34,481 nt of DNA from JACPLA01 sp035291905 (GCA_035291905.1 DATDRF010000111.1:1-34481); one strand, 5' to 3'; counted from the first letter of the stretch, positions 24,229 to 33,107 are shown. Notes: a model not told the origin generated them from the sequence alone. Numbers and translations: made by a program.

Positions 24229-25194
24229 CTACGGATTCCTTTCCGGCGGCGGCGGACCCGGCGGATTCTGCGGCGGCCTGGGTGGCCGCTGGTGCGGTCT
24301 ATGCTGCTGCCGGCGTTGTTGCGGTGGTTGTCCCTGAGGCCGTTGCTCTCCCTGGGGTCTCGATTGCTGCCCTTGCGGTCTTTGCTGGCGCTGTTGCTGC
24401 CCGCCCTCGAAGCGTTGCTGCCTCTGATCGCGTTGGGGCTGATTCAAAATCAGCTTCTCCCTGAGCCGGTTGATTTTTCTTCCGGAGACATAACCGTTGA
24501 TCCCGAGAACCGGGCCCAGGAGGAAATACGATATTCCGGAATAGAATCCGCCGCCCTGCGGCATGAATACCGCCAGGCCGATCGAAACCAGTCCAACGCT
24601 GATGCAGAGAACATAGGCTTTGAGAAAATTCTTTGTGACGGCAATTTCCAATTCGCTGAGCCGCAATTCATCTTTCTTCCTGTTCGCGTGCCAATAGAGC
24701 AGAGAATAGGAGAAGAAGACGGCAATGAACCCGATTCCGTACACGATCATCATTGTCGATGTGTCTCCGGCAGCCACGATCGGGACGATCTGCCCGTCGG
24801 GGAGCGTCACTGCGTTCTCGCCGCCTGAATAGAGATGCATGACGTTGGAAAAGACGAATTTCAACGGGTAGACATAGAACAAGACCACAAAGAGAAGAAA
24901 CGCGTTGACCGTTTTGGTGAACGCATCCTCAAGTCCGTATCGGCGAAAATACATGTAGTGAACGTGCCAGATCCACAGAATGATGGCGAAGCAGGCCGCG
25001 AACGCGACAAATCCCTCCATGGTGTGCATGAGCTCGCCAAACGTTCTGGGGACCTCAAGGGAAACAACGAGGAGGGTGACAGAAAAAGCAAAGACGGCGT
25101 CGCTGAAGGTTTCGAGACGGGAAATCTCGCCACCCCGCCAGCGGAATCCGAATCTGTCCCGAAATTGCCGTTCCTGAAAGAACTTTCGAATCAT
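24229..25194 (-). CDS. TMEM175/DUF1211 family potassium channel-like protein with Gln/Arg/Pro tail
   Basis: A 321-residue membrane protein. The hallmark RLETFSDAVFAFS (about 26-38; R..FSD motif) opens the first helix and is followed by five more helices (up to about 240), the usual six-helix TMEM175 unit; DUF1211 channels conduct K+ as tetramers or dimers of repeats. After the last helix, residues about 245-321 are a low-complexity tail made of Gln, Arg, Pro and Gly (QQRFEGGQQQRQQRPQGQQ, then PPRPPQNPPGPPPP), which is unusual for the family. The start chosen is ATG 25194 with GAGG 7 nt upstream; a TTG at 25206 is possible. The gene sits 11 nt before the glycosyltransferase gene. Confidence 0.9.
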   Translation of the reverse strand: MIRKFFQERQFRDRFGFRWRGGEISRLETFSDAVFAFSVTLLVVSLEVPRTFGELMHTMEGFVAFAACFAIILWIWHVHYMYFRRYGLEDAFTKTVNAFLLFVVLFYVYPLKFVFSNVMHLYSGGENAVTLPDGQIVPIVAAGDTSTMMIVYGIGFIAVFFSYSLLYWHANRKKDELRLSELEIAVTKNFLKAYVLCISVGLVSIGLAVFMPQGGGFYSGISYFLLGPVLGINGYVSGRKINRLREKLILNQPQRDQRQQRFEGGQQQRQQRPQGQQSRPQGEQRPQGQPPQQRRQQHRPHQRPPRPPQNPPGPPPPERNP

Positions 25195-25254
25195 GGTTGT
25201 CCTCAAGAATGAAATGAAGAGGCGGTCCCGGATGATGCGCGGAGAACCCGGGCA

Positions 25255-26433
25255 TCATTCGTCGTTATGGTTATGGGAAACGCCTCCAACGTGGATGATA
25301 TTCTCTCCGTATTTTCCTCTGATCTCTTCCACGGCTTCAAGTACGTGAGCACGTCGCTCGTCGAGCGGAAACAGCTCCGGTTCGGGATCCTGCTCGTCGA
25401 TGAAGTGCGAAAGTTGAACGCCGAGGAGACGGAGAGGGAGTTTTCTGGTGTATCCGTGCCTGAGAAGTTCACAGGCAGTACTGAAAACCACCGGATCGTC
25501 ATTTGTTGCCTTCAAGGTCTCTGCCCGCGTAATGGTCTTGAAGTCGGAGTACCGTACCTTCAGGGTAATTGTGCGGGTCTTCCAATGTTTTGAGCGGAGC
25601 CTTGAGCAAACACTTTCAACCAGGTCGAAGAGAATCCTCTCAAGCTGAGAGCGGTCCGCTGTGTCATGAGCGAAGGTCTCTTCTTTCCCGATACTCTTTC
25701 GCTCGTAGTGCCGGACGACGGTCTCGGTCCCGCCCCCGTTGACGACCCTGTGCAGCCACACCCCGTGTTTTCCCAGAAGTTTTGTGAACTCCCGCACGGA
25801 AAGTCGCTGCATGTCGGAGACGAGCCGGAATCCCTTCCGTTGGAGGATGGCTTCGGTCTTCTTGCCGACTCCCGGAATCACCCCGATCGGAAGGGGAGCA
25901 AGGAATTCCTTTTCCGTTCCATCAGGGACAACCGCAACGCCGTTCGGTTTTACCTGGTCGGTGGCAATCTTCGCAATTGTTTTGCTGGATGCAAGGGAAA
26001 TTGTGCAGGGGAGCTGGAATTCGTCCGCCACGAGCTTCTGGAGTTTGCGGATGACGGCCGGAAGGTCGTGGTGGTACAGCCTCTCGGTGCCCGTGAAATC
26101 CAAATACATTTCGTCGATGGACGCGCGCTCAACAACGGGCGTGAAATCCTGCAGGCGTTTGTAGAGGCGATCCGAGTACTCGGTGTACAGATTGTAGTGT
26201 CCTCGGACGACCGTGAGATGCGGGCAGAGGCGAAGCGCCTGCCCGGTGGGCATTGCCGAACGCACCCCGAACGTGCGTGCCTCATAGGATGCCGAGGCGA
26301 CGACGCCGCGCCCGGAAGGAGTCCCCCCAACGACGACGGGTTTTCCCCGGAGATCGGGGTCCTCGATGCGCTCAACGGAGACGAAGAAACAGTCGAGATC
26401 GAGGTGAGCAATATTCTTCTTCTGGACGATCAT
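25255..26433 (-). CDS. dinB: DNA polymerase IV (Y family, translesion)
   Basis: A 392-residue polymerase for translesion synthesis. Metal ligands D12 (HLDLDCFF), D107 and E108 (ASIDEMYLD) are present. The helix-hairpin-helix IPGVGKKTEAILQRKGF (about 180-200) and the little finger (IGKEETFAHDTADRSQLERI onward) follow. The C-terminus FPLDERRAHVLEAVEEIRGK shows no clear beta-clamp QLxLF motif; the closest is PEPELFPLDE. ATG 26433 overlaps the TGA of the DUF2238 gene (ATGA), so translation is coupled. No LexA box is recognised near it. Confidence 0.96.
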   Translation of the reverse strand: MIVQKKNIAHLDLDCFFVSVERIEDPDLRGKPVVVGGTPSGRGVVASASYEARTFGVRSAMPTGQALRLCPHLTVVRGHYNLYTEYSDRLYKRLQDFTPVVERASIDEMYLDFTGTERLYHHDLPAVIRKLQKLVADEFQLPCTISLASSKTIAKIATDQVKPNGVAVVPDGTEKEFLAPLPIGVIPGVGKKTEAILQRKGFRLVSDMQRLSVREFTKLLGKHGVWLHRVVNGGGTETVVRHYERKSIGKEETFAHDTADRSQLERILFDLVESVCSRLRSKHWKTRTITLKVRYSDFKTITRAETLKATNDDPVVFSTACELLRHGYTRKLPLRLLGVQLSHFIDEQDPEPELFPLDERRAHVLEAVEEIRGKYGENIIHVGGVSHNHNDE

Positions 26434-27095
26434 GGCTGCGAGGAATAGTCCGGAGTATGCGGCTTCTTGCGAATGGAACGGATCATCGCCGTAACAACCA
26501 TGCACAGCACCGCCCCAAAAGCAGCAAGCCCCATGTCCTTCTGCGCATCCCAGACATCTCCCTGCGTGCCGAGATACGCGTCGCCTGCCCCCGGACTGAC
26601 GATCACCGCCACGAGCATTTCGATGATCTCATAGGCGCCGCTGAAGGCAAGGGTCACGTCGAAGGGGAGATAGTACGCGAAAAAGCCTTTCGTATGAGCG
26701 ACCCTGAGAAAGATCTCGCGGATGGGGTAGGCCATGAGAAGGCCAAAACTGAAATGAACCACCCGGTCGAAATGATTTCGGGAGAATCCAAACCACTCCT
26801 GCATCCAGAAGCCTATTGGAGTCTCCGCATACGTGTAGTGGGCACCGATTGCATGCAGGATCATGAATGCCGTCGTGAGAAGATACGAAAGGTCCGAAAG
26901 GGGAAAGATCTTGTAGGTCCACACGACACCGATGAGAAAGAGAATGACGAGGATGTTCTCCAGGACCCAATCGGCCGGATACACGGGGTTTATTGCCGCC
27001 CAAATCCACACACACGCGTACGACACCGCCAATACTTTAAGCAGCGTGTTCTCTGAAAAATTCGGCCGAATTCGCATGGTCGATGTGGTGAGCAT
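26430..27095 (-). CDS. DUF2238 (YjdF-like) integral membrane protein
   Basis: A 221-residue inner-membrane protein with about six helices (VLAVSYACVWIWAAINPVYP; ENILVILFLIGVVWTYKIF; LLTTAFMILHAIGAHYTYAE; HFSFGLLMAYPIREIFLRVA and on). The blocks HAIGAHYTYAETPIGFW, FDRVVHFSFGLL and GDAYLGTQGDVWDAQKDMGL are the DUF2238/YjdF signature. The function is unknown. The start is clear: ATG 27095 follows GAGGAGG at 7 nt. Its stop overlaps the dinB start. It lies divergent to the thioredoxin-fold gene at 27208, with 112 nt between them. Confidence 0.93.
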   Translation of the reverse strand: MLTTSTMRIRPNFSENTLLKVLAVSYACVWIWAAINPVYPADWVLENILVILFLIGVVWTYKIFPLSDLSYLLTTAFMILHAIGAHYTYAETPIGFWMQEWFGFSRNHFDRVVHFSFGLLMAYPIREIFLRVAHTKGFFAYYLPFDVTLAFSGAYEIIEMLVAVIVSPGAGDAYLGTQGDVWDAQKDMGLAAFGAVLCMVVTAMIRSIRKKPHTPDYSSQP

Positions 27096-27207
27096 TCCCG
27101 CCTCCTCTGCGCGTTGTTTTTGGAATCTTTTTGTACATTCCAACAATATTTCGAACCAATCTAATCATCTTCGGTTTCTGTATCAAGAATTCAGAAGGAG
27201 AAGAGAA

Positions 27208-27753
27208 ATGGCTGTTGAATCCATTGACATTCCGCTAGGGACAAAACTCCCCCTCTTTCAGCTTCCCGATCCGGGTGGGAAGATCCACAGCAGCGACGGT
27301 CTCATGGGGTCAAAAGGGCTTCTTGTCATTTTCACCTGCAACCATTGCCCCTATGCCCGCGCCGTATGGCCGCGCACGATTGCCCTGGCATCCCGTGCCA
27401 AAGAGCTTGGGATCCACACCGTCGGGATCAATCCGAATATCAATCCGAACTACCCCGAAGACGCCCCTGAAGTTATGAGGGAGAAGATCAAAGAGTGGGG
27501 GATCAATTTTCCATACCTGATCGATGAATCACAGGATGTTGCACGGGAATACAAGGCCCAGTGCACGCCCGATATTTATCTGTTCGACAGCAGCAAGAAT
27601 CTCGTCTATCACGGACGCGTCGACGACAACTGGCAGGACGAATCGAAGGTGACGAGTAAAGAGTTGAAGGAGGCAGTCGATAATCTCGCGGCTGGAAAAC
27701 CGATCAGCGAAAAGCAGTTTCCGTCGATGGGATGTTCGATCAAGTGGAGGTGA
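27208..27753 (+). CDS. Thioredoxin-fold (redoxin/AhpC-TSA type) protein
   Basis: A 181-residue cytoplasmic protein with a redoxin fold. The active motif CNHCPYAR (44-51, CxxC) follows the strand GLLVIFT. Further on, CTPDIYLFDSSKNLVYHGRV (about 117-136) carries the cis-proline strand; its extra cysteine is family-typical. It belongs to the thioredoxin-like/peroxiredoxin-like group with CNHCP, whose members probably act as thiol oxidoreductases; the partner is unknown. No signal peptide is present. ATG 27208 follows AGAAGGAG at 7 nt; the frame is open further upstream but is not protein-like. YjbQ follows 169 nt later. Confidence 0.92.
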   Translation: MAVESIDIPLGTKLPLFQLPDPGGKIHSSDGLMGSKGLLVIFTCNHCPYARAVWPRTIALASRAKELGIHTVGINPNINPNYPEDAPEVMREKIKEWGINFPYLIDESQDVAREYKAQCTPDIYLFDSSKNLVYHGRVDDNWQDESKVTSKELKEAVDNLAAGKPISEKQFPSMGCSIKWR

Positions 27754-27768
27754 ATGAGGAAAGCTGGA

Positions 27769-27895
27769 GGAGAGAATCTAGAAGGCTGAATCTAGAATTC
27801 AGAATCCAGAATCCAGGAGGGAACCTCCGAGATGAAACTTGAGACCTGAAACCCGACTACGCACAAACAACGTGCTTCGTCGGACAAGCCTGAAA
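27769..27895. repeat. Short-period degenerate repeats between two plus-strand genes
   Basis: Units AGAATCTAGAAGGCTGAATC, TAGAATTCAGAATCC and AGAATCCAGG, then GATGAAACTTGAGACCTGAA and ACCCGAC. These resemble the second half of the tract at 11194-11375. They occupy the gap after the redoxin gene. Confidence 0.7.
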
Positions 27896-27922
27896 CCAAC
27901 AAGGGTACCTCAAACCATTATT

Positions 27923-28339
27923 ATGGTCTATCAACAAGAAATTCATTTGTCAACGTCCGGGAACGGGGACATACATGACATTACCGGGCAGGTGAATGCG
28001 GCCGTGAAGGAGTCAGGGGCGAAGAAGGGGATCGCCCACGTTTTTGCCGTGGGGAGTACGGCGGGGATCGGTGCCATCGAATTTGAGCCTGGATTGCAGA
28101 AGGACCTCCCCGCGATCCTCAACAAGCTCATCCCGCCAAGCCGAAGTTACGGGCATGAGCAGGCATGGCATGACGGGAACGGCCACTCACATCTGCAGGC
28201 GACGCTCCTTGGTCCCGATATGACGATTCCCTTTAGCGACGGTAAGCTCCTTGTGGGCACCTGGCAGCAAATAGTGCATGTGGAATTCGACGTGAGAGAA
28301 CGAAGCCGTCAGGTGGTGGTGACGGTGGTGGGGGAGTAG
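27923..28339 (+). CDS. yjbQ: YjbQ (UPF0047) family protein
   Basis: A 138-residue member of the UPF0047/YjbQ family. Signature blocks are GIAHVFAVGSTAGIGAIEFE (about 39-58), GHSHLQATLLGPDMTIPF (about 92-109) and TWQQIVHVEFDVRERSR near the C-terminus. Some members have weak thiamine-phosphate synthase activity in vitro, but the true role is not known. The conserved His residues of GHSHLQA probably bind a ligand or metal. ATG 27923 is chosen; upstream the frame is open to 27839 only through repeat sequence. It is followed by a short repeat AAAGTCAAAAGTG tract and converges on the outer-membrane barrel gene. Confidence 0.93.
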   Translation: MVYQQEIHLSTSGNGDIHDITGQVNAAVKESGAKKGIAHVFAVGSTAGIGAIEFEPGLQKDLPAILNKLIPPSRSYGHEQAWHDGNGHSHLQATLLGPDMTIPFSDGKLLVGTWQQIVHVEFDVRERSRQVVVTVVGE

Positions 28340-28344
28340 GTATT

Positions 28345-28413
28345 TAAAAAGTCAAAAGTGAAAAGTCAAAAGTGGGAAGCACGTTTTGTGTGTCCCGCCG
28401 TTTTGTGGCGGGA
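28345..28413. other. Short repeats and a stem-loop between converging genes
   Basis: AAAAGTCAAAAGTGAAAAGTC forms direct copies of a 10- to 11-nt unit. A 7-bp stem TCCCGCC (28393-28399) and GGCGGGA (28407-28413) follows. The stem could end transcription of either converging gene, but there is no long T-run beside it; it also resembles the REP-like hairpins near 33100. Confidence 0.4.
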
Positions 28414-28433
28414 TGAGAAGTTCGATGTTCCTC

Positions 28434-30059
28434 TTACAAATCTGTTCCGATTCTAAGCCCGTAGGTCCAATCGATGTATCCTCCGGTTCCTCCATCTGCG
28501 ATCGGCCCAAAAAGACTCCTCACAGAGACAATCGGCGTAAGAACAATGAACTCAAGTTCGATGGGGTACCCTGCCTCGAATGCGATCCCGGGATTATAGC
28601 GGTAGGCGGGTGATATTGTAACCTGTGGGTCATCGAAACTGGGCTTCCAGCGCGTGAGAAATATTCCGGCCTGTAGATAAAAGGGGACGAGAGGGTCAAA
28701 AGGATGGGTCCTCGCGGAAATGGTGCTTGTGAAGAATATGTGATCACCCTCCACAAAACCAAAGAAGCCCGAAAACGGAAAAGTAGAGAGGGAGAAGGCG
28801 GACACCAGTGCGAAGCTTTGTGAGGTGTAGAATGCCGCCTCGATCGAATACTGTTGTCCGTTCGATGCGTACCAATCCCGAAAGCGACCCGCAGGTCTGG
28901 CAAGTTCAAAACCGCCGCTCACTCGAAGATTGGGGAGCGCCGATGACCCTTCGAATTGTCCATGCGGAAGCTTCATGGAGATCTGAAGCTGTTCGGACGG
29001 CATCGTCCCTCCGAAGAATAAGGGGATTTCATGGAGGTAGTGCCATATTGACGCTGTTGTCACTTCAAGGTCGACAACCGGTGTCCCGACGCTGATCCCC
29101 CAACCGGCGGTCATCCAGTTCCGACCTCCGAATCCGTCGTCAAATACACCCATGGTGATCACCTGTCGGATTCCCCAGCCGGAAGAAATCACGACCGGAA
29201 GGAACTCGTATCTTATGCCTGTGTGAACATTCACATCCCTCGGGAAATCCTTCCAATGAGTAAACAGGCTGCGAAAAGACGATCGTGCCTCTCCCGTGGT
29301 CATGTCCCGGTCGGCGATGCGTCTTGACAGTTCGAGGCCGAATGTGAGCTCGTGCACGGATGATGCGAAGGCCTCCGCTTCAAAACCGAGCCGGACCTCA
29401 GCGGGAACAGGGTCGCTTTGCAGCTGGGGTGAAGGAACGGGTCCTGTGTATGTGGTCTTTGTCGTGGGGCCAAAATCAAGCATCGAGAATCCAACACGAA
29501 AATCTCTCCCGAATACCTCGTCCATCCAGGTAATGCCGGCGCTGAACATAAACTGACTCGCGACATACTTTTCGGCGACATAGTCAAACACCGACCTGCC
29601 ATAGCGGATGCCCCCGCCAACGACGAAATTGTCAGACAGATGTTTCCCGAATGACAGGCTTATCCCCTCCTCAAAGGGACTCGTTTTCTTTTCGGCCAAC
29701 GTGGTCATATCGATGACCGTGAATTCTCCAAATGAGAACCTGTGATATTCCACTGCAAAAGATCCGAAGTCGAATGGGACCCCGGCCCTCAGCCAGGTGA
29801 GCCGGTACCCGGAAGCGAACGTCGGGAATCCGCCAAATTTTCCCGCCTCAAGAGTCGCCGACGTAAGAAAGGCCGAATGTGACGGATTGTATTGGAGGCT
29901 CGCAAGTCCGCTCGCTGTCGCGGATCCCTGGAATCCGAACCCGAATGTTTGCGTCGAACGCGGAAAGAAGAATGTCGGCAAGGCCGTTGATACGAGTTGT
30001 GCCGAACTTGAGTTCGCAGCAACAAGAAGAAGGATCACAAACCAGGCGAATCTTGACAT
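28434..30059 (-). CDS. Large outer-membrane beta-barrel protein (PorV-like/UPF0164-related)
   Basis: A 541-residue exported protein. Signal peptide at 1-20 (FAWFVILLLVAANSSSAQ), followed by a long run of amphipathic strands ending in an aromatic-rich C-terminus (GGYIDWTYGLRIGTDL). The N-terminus FPRSTQTFGFGFQGSATASG and ASLQYNPSHSAFL matches the start of PorV/UPF0164 barrels (a small-residue motif with NP). Several hairpins such as FVVGGGIRYGRSVFDY and FRVGFSMLDFGPTTKTTY are barrel-like. No plug or TonB box is seen. The role in transport or type IX secretion is not shown. Start ATG 30059 after GGGGG; the frame extends upstream to 30155 without a signal. It is followed by converging yjbQ and preceded by valS in the same direction. 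Confidence 0.88.
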   Translation of the reverse strand: MSRFAWFVILLLVAANSSSAQLVSTALPTFFFPRSTQTFGFGFQGSATASGLASLQYNPSHSAFLTSATLEAGKFGGFPTFASGYRLTWLRAGVPFDFGSFAVEYHRFSFGEFTVIDMTTLAEKKTSPFEEGISLSFGKHLSDNFVVGGGIRYGRSVFDYVAEKYVASQFMFSAGITWMDEVFGRDFRVGFSMLDFGPTTKTTYTGPVPSPQLQSDPVPAEVRLGFEAEAFASSVHELTFGLELSRRIADRDMTTGEARSSFRSLFTHWKDFPRDVNVHTGIRYEFLPVVISSGWGIRQVITMGVFDDGFGGRNWMTAGWGISVGTPVVDLEVTTASIWHYLHEIPLFFGGTMPSEQLQISMKLPHGQFEGSSALPNLRVSGGFELARPAGRFRDWYASNGQQYSIEAAFYTSQSFALVSAFSLSTFPFSGFFGFVEGDHIFFTSTISARTHPFDPLVPFYLQAGIFLTRWKPSFDDPQVTISPAYRYNPGIAFEAGYPIELEFIVLTPIVSVRSLFGPIADGGTGGYIDWTYGLRIGTDL

Positions 30060-30160
30060 GGGAACCCCCGCTCGGAACGAATTGAATGCTGTGGAAAGAT
30101 AACCAGCGCTTGATTCATTTCCAAGGTGGGCAGGTCTGGGGGCCGGGGGCGGCAATGAAA

Positions 30161-32881
30161 TCAGCGAACAGCGTCAAGATGGAGGAGGTTGTTCTTCAAC
30201 TTCTGCAAATTGGCCTCAAAAGCCTCCTTCTTCTCCCTCTCTTTTTCCACCACCTCCTTGGGAGCTTTCTCCGTAAACTGCGGATTGCCGAGCTTCTTGC
30301 CGATTCCTTCCAGCATCATCCCAAGCCGCTGAATCTCCTTCTCAAGCCTCTTCCGTTCCACCTCAAGATCGATGAGTCCTTCGAGCGGCACGAACAATTC
30401 GATCCCATCCACAACGGCACTGGATGCGAATTTCGGCTTCTGCGAGCGCGAAATTTCTTTAACAGCTGTGACACGGCAGAGCTTATGAATGTAGGAATCG
30501 TACGATTGCAGAATCTGTTGCTGTTCCTTTGCGGGGGCGATGACGTCCACAACGATCTCTTTCGAAGGGGGAATATTGTTTTCTCCCCTGATATTGCGTA
30601 TTGCGCTGATCACGTTCTGAACGAAGGCCATGGAACGCTCCGTCTCCGGCTCGATGAGACGATCGTCGGCGGCCGGGAACTCCGCACGGACGAGCGATGT
30701 ATCCTTTCGTTCCGTCAGGTGCTGCCAGAGCTCTTCGGTGACGAAGGGCATGATGGGGTGAAGCAGCCGGAGCGCCCGGTCAAAAACCCATAACGCTCGT
30801 CGGATGACCACGTTCTTCACCTCGACAGGCTCGTCTCCGTAGAACCGTGTCTTCACAAGCTCGATATACCAGTCGCAGAAATCATGCCAGAGAAAATCAT
30901 AGAGCTGCTTGCTGGCATCGTTGACCTGAAAGTCTTCGAGCGTTGCCTGAATGTTGCGAATACTGCTGTTGAGTCGCGAGAGAATCCAACGATCGGCAAG
31001 ATCAAGATGCTCCTTCGGAAGCGAGGAAAGGTTGACAGGATCGCTGCCGCAGATCTCAGTCTTATTCAGCAGAAGAAAACGGCCGGCGTTCCAAATCTTA
31101 TTCGCGAAATTGCGTCCCAGCTCGCATTTCTCGGTGGAAAAAAGAACATCCTGTCCGAGCGGGGAAAGGTAGGCAACGGTAAACCGCAGCGCATCGGCCC
31201 CGTATTCGTTGATGACGTCCAGAGGATCGGGCGAATTGCCGAGCGACTTGCTCATTTTCCGGCCCTGCGAGTCGCGAATAATGCTGGTAAAGTAGACGTC
31301 GCAGAACGGGACCAGCTCTTCATCCCTGTGTCGTTCTTTGCCGTCTCTTCCCGGCATCCCCTTCATGAATTCCATATTGGCCATGATCATCCGGGCGACC
31401 CAGAAGAAAATGATGTCCGGGGCAGTAACGAGAGTATCGGTCGGATTGAAATAGCGGAGGTCGGGAGTGTCTTTCGGCCATCCGAGCGTCGAGAATGGCC
31501 ACAGCCACGAGGAGAACCATGTGTCGAGCACATCCTCGTCCTGGCGCAGGGGCGTTGAGTCCTTGATGCCGAGTTTCGTTTTCGCCTCTTGCTCGTCCCG
31601 GGCTGCCGTATAAGTCCCGTCCGGAGCATAATAAACAGGAATCCTGTGTCCCCACCACAGCTGGCGAGAAATGCACCAGTCGCGGATGTTGGTCATCCAA
31701 TGATCATACACTTTTGTCCATCGGTCGGGATGGAACCTGACCTTTCCGTCTCGCACCACCTTCAGCGCCGGCTTTCCGAGCGGCTTCATCTTTACGAACC
31801 ATTGATCCGAGAGATACGGCTCGATAATGGTGTTGCATCGATAACACCGGCCGACATTGTGAACGTGGTCCTCGGTCTTGACCAGAAATCCCTGCTCCTC
31901 GAGGTCCTTGACGATCTTCTTCCTGGCCTCGAATCTGTCCATCCCCTCGTACTGCTTTGGAACGGCCTCGTTGAGCCGTCCCGTCTCATCCATGATGTTC
32001 TTCTGTTCCAGGCTGTGCCGCTGACCCATGAGATAATCGTTCGGATCATGGGCAGGAGTCACCTTGACCATCCCCGTGCCAAAAGAGGAGTCGACATAAT
32101 CGTCGGCGATGATCGGTATGCGCCTCCCGACGAGAGGAAGAACGGCGAACCTTCCGACAAACTTCTTGTACCGGTCATCGTGCGGATGCACAGCGATGGC
32201 TGTGTCGCCAAGCATGGTCTCGGGCCTTGTTGTCGCCGCCACCGCAAAGTCTTTTGTCCCGTCGATCTGATATCGAATGTGCCACAGATTGCCCTTGACC
32301 TCGGCATAATCCACCTCATCGTCGCTGATTGCAGTTCTGTGGAAGGGGCACCAGTTGACGATGTACTTTCCGCGATAGATGAGGCCCTTGTCGAACAGAC
32401 GGACAAACACCTCTTTGACGGCATCCGAGAGTCCGTCGTCCATGGTGAAGCGCTCGCGGTCCCAGTCGCACGAAACTCCGAGTTTCTTCAGTTGCGTAAT
32501 GATGGTTCCGCCGTAGAGGGCCTTCCATTCCCACACCCGCTCGACAAACTTTTCACGCCCAAGCTTGTGCCGATCGGATCCCTCCTTCGCGAGGGCTTTT
32601 TCAACCGCGTTCTGCGTTGCTATGCCAGCATGGTCAGTACCCGGAATCCAACACGCCTCGTATCCTTGCATCCTCTTCCAACGCACAAACACGTCCTGAA
32701 GAGTATTGTTCAGCACATGCCCCATGGTGAGAATGCCCGTAATATTGGGAGGCGGAATGACCACGGTGTATGGTTTCTTCCGTTCGTTGACATTGGCCCG
32801 AAAGAGCTTTTTCGACTCCCACTCGGCATACCATCGGTCTTCGACTTCCCTGGGATTGTATGTCTTTGACAATTCCTTCAC
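30161..32881 (-). CDS. valS: Valyl-tRNA synthetase
   Basis: A 906-residue class I synthetase charging tRNA-Val. The signature PPPNITGILTMGHVLNNT shows the HIGH element as TMGH (52-55): the first His is Thr, encoded by ACC. The KMSKS loop is intact (RKMSKSLGNS, near residue 550). The editing domain is present (about 190-340; GDTAIAVHPHDDRY and the family GTGMVKVTPAHDPND), as is the C-terminal coiled coil (about 840-906). The start: GTG 32881 gives the usual N-terminus KELSKTYNPREVEDRWY and has AGAG upstream. A TTG at 32929 would add 16 residues and overlap a REP-like hairpin. The barrel gene follows downstream in the same direction. Confidence 0.96.
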   Translation of the reverse strand: MKELSKTYNPREVEDRWYAEWESKKLFRANVNERKKPYTVVIPPPNITGILTMGHVLNNTLQDVFVRWKRMQGYEACWIPGTDHAGIATQNAVEKALAKEGSDRHKLGREKFVERVWEWKALYGGTIITQLKKLGVSCDWDRERFTMDDGLSDAVKEVFVRLFDKGLIYRGKYIVNWCPFHRTAISDDEVDYAEVKGNLWHIRYQIDGTKDFAVAATTRPETMLGDTAIAVHPHDDRYKKFVGRFAVLPLVGRRIPIIADDYVDSSFGTGMVKVTPAHDPNDYLMGQRHSLEQKNIMDETGRLNEAVPKQYEGMDRFEARKKIVKDLEEQGFLVKTEDHVHNVGRCYRCNTIIEPYLSDQWFVKMKPLGKPALKVVRDGKVRFHPDRWTKVYDHWMTNIRDWCISRQLWWGHRIPVYYAPDGTYTAARDEQEAKTKLGIKDSTPLRQDEDVLDTWFSSWLWPFSTLGWPKDTPDLRYFNPTDTLVTAPDIIFFWVARMIMANMEFMKGMPGRDGKERHRDEELVPFCDVYFTSIIRDSQGRKMSKSLGNSPDPLDVINEYGADALRFTVAYLSPLGQDVLFSTEKCELGRNFANKIWNAGRFLLLNKTEICGSDPVNLSSLPKEHLDLADRWILSRLNSSIRNIQATLEDFQVNDASKQLYDFLWHDFCDWYIELVKTRFYGDEPVEVKNVVIRRALWVFDRALRLLHPIMPFVTEELWQHLTERKDTSLVRAEFPAADDRLIEPETERSMAFVQNVISAIRNIRGENNIPPSKEIVVDVIAPAKEQQQILQSYDSYIHKLCRVTAVKEISRSQKPKFASSAVVDGIELFVPLEGLIDLEVERKRLEKEIQRLGMMLEGIGKKLGNPQFTEKAPKEVVEKEREKKEAFEANLQKLKNNLLHLDAVR

Positions 32882-32920
32882 GTGTTCTCTGATTGCAGCG
32901 GGAAAGATGTGAATGAAAAA

Positions 32921-33092
32921 GGTAGCCAATGGCTACCCGCGTTGAAACTCAACGATTGAAATTAAGCAAAAAGAGGGACGGAATGCAATGGGCGCTACTG
33001 GGCAGCCGGCATCCGTTAGGAACGGACGCCTGAAGAACCTCTTCAATGATTCAATCCCGCAAACGCGCCGCCATCCGTTGGAAACGGATGGC
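32921..33092. repeat. Cluster of REP-like palindromes upstream of valS
   Basis: Four hairpins with 3-nt loops: GGTAGCC-AAT-GGCTACC (32921-32937), CGTTGA-AAC-TCAACG (32940-32954), GGCATCCGTT-AGG-AACGGACGCC (33008-33030, with one mismatch) and GCCATCCGTT-GGA-AACGGATGGC (33070-33092, 10-bp perfect). The last two share a stem. They look like REP elements and lie beside a RAYT-type transposase. Confidence 0.75.
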
Positions 33093-33107
33093 TAAAGATC
33101 CCCGTAC

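Noticed and set aside
31589..32869. Long open frame on the plus strand (426 codons)
   Set aside because: It is antisense to valS, whose motifs are clear. The frame is a codon-bias shadow.
32882..32929. valS start at an upstream TTG
   Set aside because: It would overlap a REP-like hairpin. The GTG at 32881 gives the family N-terminus KELSKTYNP.
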